This document shows positions 5,975 to 10,297 of a stretch of 10,297 nucleotides of DNA, piece after piece. Under the pieces are notes generated by a model. The model saw only the letters and a list, made by a program, of their open reading frames with translations, was not told the DNA's origin and made no database searches. Each line of letters begins with the position of its first letter. The first letter of the stretch is position 1. Source of the DNA: an uncultured Collinsella sp. (GTDB taxonomy: Bacteria; Actinomycetota; Coriobacteriia; Coriobacteriales; Coriobacteriaceae); the NCBI GenBank assembly GCA_937926755.1, contig CALBBA010000017.1, positions 1 through 10,297 of the forward strand, given 5' to 3'. The position numbers and the translations under genes are program-made.

Positions 5975-6020
5975 TGGGGACCTCCGCAGGAGCTCTCGAC
6001 CAGTCTCATACCTCGATGCG

Positions 6021-6050
6021 AGTATAACATAAATACCAAACGCATGTTCG
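6021..6050 (-). promoter_or_regulatory. Extended -10 promoter with LexA/SOS-box-like operator for the DUF1016-like gene
   Basis: On the minus strand TGTTATACT (6021-6029) is an extended -10 with hexamer TATACT. Upstream, CGAACATGCGTTTG (6037-6050) fits the Gram-positive LexA box pattern CGAAC-RNRY-GTTY at all positions and differs from a perfect CGAAC/GTTCG dyad by one base. It occupies the -35 region, where no good -35 hexamer is seen. A LexA-type repressor there would block RNA polymerase. Transcription would start near 6014, leaving a leader of about 190 bases. Confidence 0.55.
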
Positions 6051-6073
6051 ATAAAGTTGAGAAACTGATTCTC

Positions 6074-6179
6074 ACTAGTCGTTGGGGGCGTTCTTTAACG
6101 ACTAGTCATTTAAGTGCGTCCCCAATGACTATGCTTTAACGACTAGTCATTTAAGAACGTCCCCAATGACTATGTTGCA
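6074..6179. repeat. Palindromic dispersed repeat, copies B and C (tandem)
   Basis: Copy B (6082-6125) matches copy A at 41 of 44 bases. Copy C (6134-6179) lacks the left arm but matches copy A 3804-3849 at 44 of 46 bases. All copies have the same orientation. Copy B can also fold differently: ACTAGTCGTT (6074-6083) is the exact reverse complement of AACGACTAGT (6097-6106). The array abuts the glutaredoxin stop codon, so here too the repeat sits at a gene's 3' end. Confidence 0.8.
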
Positions 6180-6425
6180 CTAGAGCAGGTTTTTCTGCAC
6201 CCATGCGATGATGTCGCTTGACTCGTAGAGCGGCTTGCCGTCGATGAACAAGCAGGGAACCTGGCGTTTTCCGCCGACGGCGATGAGTGCCTGCCCAGCA
6301 TCGCCGTCGATCGAGATATTGCGCTCGGGGATGGTCACACCGTTATCGGCAAGGAATCGCTTGACCTTTATGCAATACGGGCAGCCGGTCATAACGTAGA
6401 GCACGAGCTCGTGATCAGTAGCCAT
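6180..6425 (-). CDS. Glutaredoxin-family thiol-disulfide protein
   Basis: An 81-residue cytoplasmic protein with a single thioredoxin-fold domain, the usual size for bacterial glutaredoxins. A beta strand, LVLYVMTG, leads into the redox site CPYC (Cys15 and Cys18). The cis-proline motif is QVPCLF (Pro57), followed by IDGKPLYESSDIIAWV, the family's glutathione-contacting end. The ATG at 6425 gives the correct N-terminus; a longer open frame upstream overlaps the preceding gene and is not protein-like. No good ribosome site is visible, which fits read-through translation from the upstream regulator 52 bases away. Many Actinobacteria lack glutathione, so the reductant could be another low-molecular-weight thiol or thioredoxin reductase. 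The exact substrate is unknown. Confidence 0.85.
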   Translation of the reverse strand: MATDHELVLYVMTGCPYCIKVKRFLADNGVTIPERNISIDGDAGQALIAVGGKRQVPCLFIDGKPLYESSDIIAWVQKNLL

Positions 6426-6477
6426 GGTGTCGCCAATCGGTTGAGGTTCCGGTTGAGATACCCAAAGCCGCCGCAGT

Positions 6478-7305
6478 CTATGCGCGATCCATTGATGACT
6501 CGATGGCATGGACCAGAAACGCCGTGGCTCCGGTGCCGCAGGGCTTGTCGTAGTAGTCGATAAAGCGCTGGTCGGCAAGATAGCCGTGGGCGAGGCCCAG
6601 GTACGCTTCGTTCTGGGGTTCGCGTCCCCAGTTGAGACCAATCCAACGACGATGCATCGCGACAAGCTTGCGAGCCTCGCTTCCATTCGCATCGCCATCG
6701 CCCATGGCAATCGAGAGTTGGCCCAGAATAGCGCGTTCAAGTTCCTTCATGTCGTTCCATGTCTCGGGGTCCATGTCCAGCAGTGCTTCGTTTGCTGCGT
6801 CGATCGCCTCGTCGCCGTAGCGCTTCCGGGCTTCGGCGCCGTAGCGCTCCTCGTTTTCCTGCATGGTGCGCCAGCGCTCCAGCTGCGGCAGGACGGCGCC
6901 CATGAGCGAGACGGCTTCGTCGAGCGACATGCCGGTGTTTTGTGCCAGGCGCGGGGCACAATCCTCAATCATTGCCTCCATGGTGGTGTCATAGGTGTAC
7001 TTGCCGTGGTCGTAGCACCACTTGCAGTAATGATCGGTCGCGGTGCCCGTGGCATCGGTGCCGCAGTCGTCGGGCGTGAGTATCATGCCGCAGCTCTGGC
7101 AATAGTGCTCAGGCATTTCGAGCAGGTGGGACAGCGGTTCTCCGGTTACGGCGGCGATGAGCTTCATCATGTCGATGCCCGGTGTGACCTCGCCTCGCTC
7201 CCACCGGCTGATGGCTTGGCGTGTGACGAAGAGCTTAGCGGCAAGCTGCTCTTGGGTAAGGTGATGGGCGCGACGGACAGCAATGAGCTTTTCTGCGAAG
7301 GCCAT
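6478..7305 (-). CDS. XRE-type HTH regulator fused to a zinc ribbon and a TipAS-like domain
   Basis: A 275-residue protein with three parts. Residues 5-61 are a Cro/C1 helix-turn-helix (LTQEQLAAKLFVTRQAISRWERG). Residues 66-105 form a zinc ribbon with Cys69, Cys72, Cys94 and Cys97, Cys81 lying between. Residues ~150-272 resemble the TipAS ligand-binding domain: ERYGAEARKRYG, ETWNDMKELE, a helix ending KLVAMHRRWI, LGLAHGYLADQRFIDYYD and a final TAFLVHAIES helix. TipAS in Streptomyces TipA captures thiopeptide antibiotics and is normally fused to a MerR-type DNA-binding domain, so the XRE partner is a domain swap. The ATG at 7305 has AAAGGAG 5 bases upstream. The regulator is divergent from trmO and likely co-transcribed with the glutaredoxin. 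Ligand sensing is inferred from the domain. Confidence 0.85.
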   Translation of the reverse strand: MAFAEKLIAVRRAHHLTQEQLAAKLFVTRQAISRWERGEVTPGIDMMKLIAAVTGEPLSHLLEMPEHYCQSCGMILTPDDCGTDATGTATDHYCKWCYDHGKYTYDTTMEAMIEDCAPRLAQNTGMSLDEAVSLMGAVLPQLERWRTMQENEERYGAEARKRYGDEAIDAANEALLDMDPETWNDMKELERAILGQLSIAMGDGDANGSEARKLVAMHRRWIGLNWGREPQNEAYLGLAHGYLADQRFIDYYDKPCGTGATAFLVHAIESSMDRA

Positions 7306-7336
7306 AACGGCTCCTTTCTGCTGGTTGTTGGCTTTA

Positions 7337-7380
7337 AGCATACGCGGCGGCAGGCGCCCTTCCAAGCAACCGTTGGTTGC
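7337..7380 (-). promoter_or_regulatory. Candidate promoter and dyad operator of the XRE-TipAS regulator
   Basis: On the minus strand TTGGAA (7360-7365) and TATGCT (7337-7342) are 17 bases apart, each a 4/6 match to consensus. Directly behind the -35 is a perfect dyad GCAACC-GTT-GGTTGC (plus-strand 7366-7380), the size and symmetry expected of a Cro/C1-type operator. Autoregulation by the encoded HTH protein is an inference. Confidence 0.45.
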
Positions 7381-7428
7381 ACGACGGGGGACCGCGGCGA
7401 AGAATTGCGCGCAACGCCCCACGCCTCC

Positions 7429-7449
7429 ATGCCGTACAATGACCGGCAT
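7429..7449 (+). promoter_or_regulatory. Leaderless-type promoter of trmO within a dyad
   Basis: TACAAT (7435-7440) is 7 bases before the ATG at 7448, so transcription should begin at or near that ATG, giving a leaderless mRNA. No Shine-Dalgarno sequence precedes either ATG (7439 or 7448). The -10 is enclosed by a perfect 6-bp dyad, ATGCCG (7429-7434) and CGGCAT (7444-7449), which could be an operator. No good -35 hexamer is visible at normal spacing. Confidence 0.5.
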
Positions 7450-8185
7450 GGAACCTATCGCACGCATACATACCGACCTGCCGCAGAAGTTCGGCATTCC
7501 GCGCAACAGCTTTTTGGCGCCCCATCTGCAGGGACGAATCTTTTTTGAGCCGGAATTTGCCTCCAATGCAGCGGTTGAGGGCCTGGACTCCTTCTCTCAC
7601 CTGTGGCTGCTGTGGCGCTTCGAAAACGGAACGCCCGGCGGCACGGCTAAGGATATTGCCGTCGACGCTAAAACGCGGGACAGGTCCGGCACCAACGAAA
7701 AATGGACGAAAACCGTGCGCCCGCCGCGTCTGGGCGGAGCCGAGCGTGTGGGCGTCTTTGCCACGCGCAGTCCGTTTCGCCCTAATCCCATCGGTCTCAC
7801 CTGCGTCAAGCTTGATCGTGTCGAGCTCACCGACGATGGCCCCATCATCCATGTGTTGGGGGCCGACCTGCGCGACGGTACGCCCATCTACGACATCAAG
7901 CCCTACATTCCGTTTGCGGACTGCCACCCGGATGCGACCGGAGGCTGGATCGAGGATGCTCCGTGGCAAGAGCTCGATGTTGAGTTTCCGCAAGCACTGC
8001 AGGATATGGTCCCGCCCGCAAAGCTCCTCGGCTTGGTCGAGGTCCTTCGCCAAGACCCGCGCCGCGCGGGCAGCAAGCACGAGCCACACCGCGTCTATCA
8101 TCTGGCTTACGCCGGGCTCGACATATCGTTTACGGTCGATGAAACCCAGCTAACCGTAGTTGCCGTCAACGACGCGCAAGACTAA
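7448..8185 (+). CDS. trmO: tRNA (N6-threonylcarbamoyladenosine37-N6)-methyltransferase TrmO
   Basis: SAM-dependent enzyme that methylates t6A37 to m6t6A37 in tRNA-Thr, aiding decoding. The 245-residue length is close to E. coli TrmO (about 235). The N-terminal TsaA-type beta-barrel domain shows EPIARIHTDLPQKFGIPRN at 2-20, the SAM-binding GVFATRSPFRPNPIGLT at 102-118 and DLRDGTPIYDIKPY at 140-153. The C-terminal lobe, with LRQDPRRAG near 200-208 and the HRVYHLAYAGLDI strand, matches the tRNA-contacting part of long TrmO forms rather than the short TsaA-only version. The start at 7448 is preferred to the in-frame ATG at 7439, because a -10 element ends at 7440 and would not produce an RNA containing the earlier ATG. 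It is divergent from the XRE-TipAS regulator. The malY-like gene follows 112 bases later without an obvious promoter and may be co-transcribed. Confidence 0.9.
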   Translation: MEPIARIHTDLPQKFGIPRNSFLAPHLQGRIFFEPEFASNAAVEGLDSFSHLWLLWRFENGTPGGTAKDIAVDAKTRDRSGTNEKWTKTVRPPRLGGAERVGVFATRSPFRPNPIGLTCVKLDRVELTDDGPIIHVLGADLRDGTPIYDIKPYIPFADCHPDATGGWIEDAPWQELDVEFPQALQDMVPPAKLLGLVEVLRQDPRRAGSKHEPHRVYHLAYAGLDISFTVDETQLTVVAVNDAQD

Positions 8186-8297
8186 CCAGCCATTCGTCCG
8201 CACCCGTCAAATTAAGCGCCAAACCCCGCGCCAAAACCGCCCACGCTGGTGGACAATAACGCCTACCAAAACAATCAACTTTGCACGGGAGTCCAGC

Positions 8298-9512
8298 ATG
8301 AAATACGACTTCACTTCAATCATCGACCGCCACGGCATGGACTCCATCGCCGTTGACTCCTGGGGCGAGATCCCCGGTATGGCTCCGAACGCACCCGACG
8401 AGGGCTTCGACCGCATTCCCATGTGGGTGGCCGACATGAATTTTGCCACGGTGCCCACGGTCCAGGAGCACATCATTCAGCGCGCTCAGCATCCCATGTT
8501 TGGCTACTTTAACCCGCGCGCCGAGTACTTCGACCGCATCATCGAATGGCAGAGCCGCCGCAATGGCGTCGAGGGCCTGCGCCCTGAACATATCGGCTAC
8601 GAAAACGGCGTGCTGGGCGGTGTCGTGTCGACACTGCGTGCGTATGTTCAGCCGGGCGATGCGGTGCTGGTCCACAGCCCTACCTACATCGGCTTTACCA
8701 AGTCCATTGAGGCCGCGGGCTATCACATTGTCCACAGCCCGCTTAAGCTCGACGATCAGGGCGTGTGGCGTATGGACTTTGAGGACATGGAGCACAAGCT
8801 CGCCCAAAACCACATCCATGCTGCGGTGTTCTGCTCGCCGCACAATCCCTGCGGCCGCGTATGGGAGCGCGACGAGATCGAGCGCGCCATGGACATCTAT
8901 CGCCAGCACGATTGCGTGGTGATATCGGACGAGATTTGGTCCGATATCATCCTGCCGGGGCACAAGCATATCCCGACGCAGTCGGTGAGCGAGGATGCCC
9001 GCATGCGCACGGTTGCCCTCTACGCGCCCAGCAAGACGTTCAACCTGGCGGGCCTGGTCGGCAGCTACCACATCATCTATAACGAGACGCTGCGCGACCG
9101 CGTGTGCGCCGTGTCCAACAAGACCCACTACAACGAGATGAATGTCCTCTCCATGCATGCGCTTATCGGTGCCTACCAGCCGCAGGGCTATGAGTGGGTG
9201 GACGAGCTCAATCAGGTGCTTGCCGGCAATATCGAGTACTTCTGCACGCATGCAGAAAAACATTGGAAGGGCGTCACGTTTTCGCGTCCGCAGGGCACCT
9301 ACATGGTGTTTCTGGACTGCACCGAGTGGTGCCGCGAGCATGGCCGCGATATTCAGTGGCTGCTCGACGAGGGGGCGCGCGTGGGCGTGGGGTATCAGGA
9401 CGGCCGCCCGTTCCACGGGCCCTGCCACATTCGCGTGAATCTGGCGCTGCCGCTTTCGCGCGTAAGGGAAGCGTGCGACCGCTTGGACCGCTACGTTTTT
9501 AATGCACGGTAA
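8298..9512 (+). CDS. MalY/PatB-type PLP-dependent cysteine-S-conjugate beta-lyase / aminotransferase
   Basis: A 404-residue fold-type-I PLP enzyme of the MalY/PatB group. These cytoplasmic enzymes split C-S bonds in cystathionine or cysteine conjugates, giving ammonia, pyruvate and a thiol. Family features include PMWVADMNF near the N-terminus, the PMFGYF loop, and CSPHNPCGRVW with cofactor-contacting Asn183. They continue with VISDEIWSDI carrying the Asp that binds the pyridine nitrogen, and APSKTFNLAGLVGSY with Lys246 as the Schiff-base lysine. Arg379 in HIRVNLALP is the carboxylate-binding arginine. The ATG at 8298 has GGGAG 6 bases upstream and starts the expected KYDFTSIIDRHGMDS sequence. 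Length matches the ~390-residue family. E. coli MalY also represses the maltose regulon by binding MalT, and no such link is visible here. Whether lyase or transaminase activity dominates is uncertain. Confidence 0.9.
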   Translation: MKYDFTSIIDRHGMDSIAVDSWGEIPGMAPNAPDEGFDRIPMWVADMNFATVPTVQEHIIQRAQHPMFGYFNPRAEYFDRIIEWQSRRNGVEGLRPEHIGYENGVLGGVVSTLRAYVQPGDAVLVHSPTYIGFTKSIEAAGYHIVHSPLKLDDQGVWRMDFEDMEHKLAQNHIHAAVFCSPHNPCGRVWERDEIERAMDIYRQHDCVVISDEIWSDIILPGHKHIPTQSVSEDARMRTVALYAPSKTFNLAGLVGSYHIIYNETLRDRVCAVSNKTHYNEMNVLSMHALIGAYQPQGYEWVDELNQVLAGNIEYFCTHAEKHWKGVTFSRPQGTYMVFLDCTEWCREHGRDIQWLLDEGARVGVGYQDGRPFHGPCHIRVNLALPLSRVREACDRLDRYVFNAR

Positions 9513-9522
9513 GTGAGCACTG

Positions 9523-9564
9523 CATGCGGGGCCTTCTGCCAAGCCGGCTGGAAGGTCCCGCATG
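9523..9564 (+). terminator. Stem-loop after the malY-like gene, probable terminator
   Basis: CATGCGGGGCCTTC (9523-9536) pairs with GAAGGTCCCGCATG (9551-9564) over 14 bp, with a single G-U pair in RNA and a 14-base loop. It starts 10 bases after the stop codon. No T-run follows, so efficiency is uncertain, but the stem is strong and well placed. Confidence 0.6.
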
Positions 9565-9600
9565 GTAAAACGTCTGTAACCATTGGGCGATCGACCGGTT

Positions 9601-9630
9601 TTGTTTGCTATTATTTCAGCATTTTAGTCT
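9601..9630 (+). promoter_or_regulatory. Weak candidate promoter of the solute-binding lipoprotein gene
   Basis: In an A+T-rich patch, TTGTTT (9601-9606) and TAGTCT (9625-9630) are 18 bases apart. An alternative -10, TATTAT (9609-9614), lies inside the spacer but lacks a well-spaced -35. The position between a 3' stem-loop and a gene start makes a promoter here likely, but the exact hexamers are unsure. Confidence 0.35.
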
Positions 9631-9654
9631 GTAAACAGGATCTTCTGGAGCTCG

Positions 9655-10297
9655 ATGAAAAGACCTCGCCGCTCGGTGTCCATATCGTTGTTTGTCGCGC
9701 TTGCAGTGGCGAGTGCCTTTGTCGTAGCGATAGCCAGCTGCTCCGGGTCGAATGGCAGAGCCTCGGTGTCTGCATCAAAAGGCCCGGACGCCACGCAGGT
9801 AAAGGACGACGACCTTAAGACGCTCAACGTCGGCAGTGACCTCTATCCACCGTTTGTGTATACCGACGAGTACGGCGATATCGTTGGCCTGGACGTCGAG
9901 ATATTAACCGAGGCTTTGGCCCGCATTGGTTACAAGCCAAAATACCAGATGATCGATTGGGAAAAGAAGAAAGAGCTGCTGGCGAGCGGCGAACTCGATT
10001 GTGTCATGGGCAGCTTTAGTATGACGGGTCGCGAAAACGAATATCGTTGGGCCGGCCCGTACCTTGCGAGCCGCCAGGTGGTCGCGGTCGATCCCCAGAG
10101 CGATATCTACACGCTTGCCGATCTTGAGGATAAGATCGTGGCGGTTCAGTCCACCACCAAGCCCGAGGGCATTTTGCTCAACCGCACAAATGAAAACGTT
10201 CCGCAGATCAAGGAGCTCTACAGCTTTTCGGACGGTTCATATCTGAACCCGGCGCTCGTCGAGGGCCTGGTCGACGCTATCGCCGCGCATGAATCCC
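9655..10297 (+). CDS. Lipoprotein with family-3 solute-binding domain, 3'-truncated by window edge
   Basis: An ATG at 9655, with TGGAG 4 bases upstream, opens a frame that runs off the window after 214 codons. Residues 1-28 are a lipoprotein signal: basic MKRPRRS, a hydrophobic core and lipobox IASC with Cys29 as the expected lipidated residue. From about residue 55 the SBP_bac_3 domain begins: LNVGSDLYPPFVYTDEYG, then GLDVEILTEALARIGYK. DCVMGSFSMTGRENEY carries the Arg that holds ligand carboxylates in amino-acid-binding members, and further on come DLEDKIVAVQSTT and a late DAIAAHES. It should sit on the outer face of the membrane and bind an amino acid or similar polar ligand. Because the 3' part is missing, it could be a plain ABC-transporter receptor or the sensor portion of a larger signalling protein. 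Confidence 0.85.
   Translation, partial: MKRPRRSVSISLFVALAVASAFVVAIASCSGSNGRASVSASKGPDATQVKDDDLKTLNVGSDLYPPFVYTDEYGDIVGLDVEILTEALARIGYKPKYQMIDWEKKKELLASGELDCVMGSFSMTGRENEYRWAGPYLASRQVVAVDPQSDIYTLADLEDKIVAVQSTTKPEGILLNRTNENVPQIKELYSFSDGSYLNPALVEGLVDAIAAHES

Noticed and set aside
5927..6139. 70-codon plus-strand frame in the leader and repeat region
   Set aside because: It runs through the SOS-like box and palindromic repeat B and has no ribosome site.
6426..6477. Duplicated CTCAACCG (minus strand) between the regulator and glutaredoxin genes
   Set aside because: Too short and without promoter hexamers around it. Not enough to call an operator.
6508..7548. 346-codon plus-strand frame opposite the XRE-TipAS gene
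   Set aside because: Long only because of high G+C. The minus-strand protein has clear HTH, zinc-ribbon and TipAS-like features.
7334..8101. 255-codon minus-strand frame opposite trmO
   Set aside because: Antisense shadow of a well-recognised gene, with low-complexity Arg/Ala-rich composition.
8316..9563. 415-codon minus-strand frame opposite the malY-like gene
   Set aside because: Mirror frame of a G+C-rich gene whose plus-strand product carries every expected PLP-enzyme motif.

Overview
The window looks like a chromosomal piece of a high-G+C Gram-positive bacterium of the class Coriobacteriia, most likely Collinsella or a close gut relative. This rests on the G+C-rich codon use, the style of the proteins and the small palindromic repeats. 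It is a judgement from memory, not a database match. No rRNA, tRNA, CRISPR array or complete insertion sequence is visible.

Left part (1-2831): the 3' five-sixths of a magnesium-transporting P-type ATPase (MgtA/MgtB type), with a garbled, G-rich first ~70 bases that look like contig-end error. Thirty bases downstream, with a strong ribosome binding site, lies a 51-residue single-span membrane protein, then a strong terminator. The 378-base gap that follows holds a 182-bp element with ~31-bp imperfect terminal inverted repeats (a MITE candidate) and a promoter for the next gene, a tRNA-dihydrouridine synthase (2832-3785).

Middle part (3786-6179): an accessory islet between direct copies of a 46-bp palindromic repeat. 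On the minus strand it holds a 428-residue protein with a DUF1016/YhcG-like N-terminal domain but no recognisable nuclease domain. That gene is preceded by a ~190-base leader, an extended -10 promoter and a LexA/SOS-box-like site. Downstream lies a two-gene toxin-antitoxin module: a BrnT-like toxin, then a ribbon-helix-helix antitoxin. Its promoter carries paired TGTANACA boxes that look like an autoregulatory operator. A 19-bp-stem palindrome lies past the antitoxin.

Right part (6180-10297): a minus-strand pair, an XRE-zinc ribbon-TipAS-like fusion regulator followed by a small CPYC glutaredoxin. Divergent from it is trmO (tRNA t6A37 methyltransferase), probably transcribed as a leaderless mRNA. 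Then come a MalY/PatB-type PLP-dependent C-S lyase/aminotransferase with a 3' stem-loop, and the start of a lipoprotein with a family-3 solute-binding domain that runs off the window.

The outer genes are metal, redox, tRNA-modification and sulfur-amino-acid housekeeping functions. The most interesting parts are the SOS-box-linked DUF1016-like gene next to the toxin-antitoxin pair, the small membrane protein attached to mgtA, and the TipAS-fusion regulator with its dyad operator.
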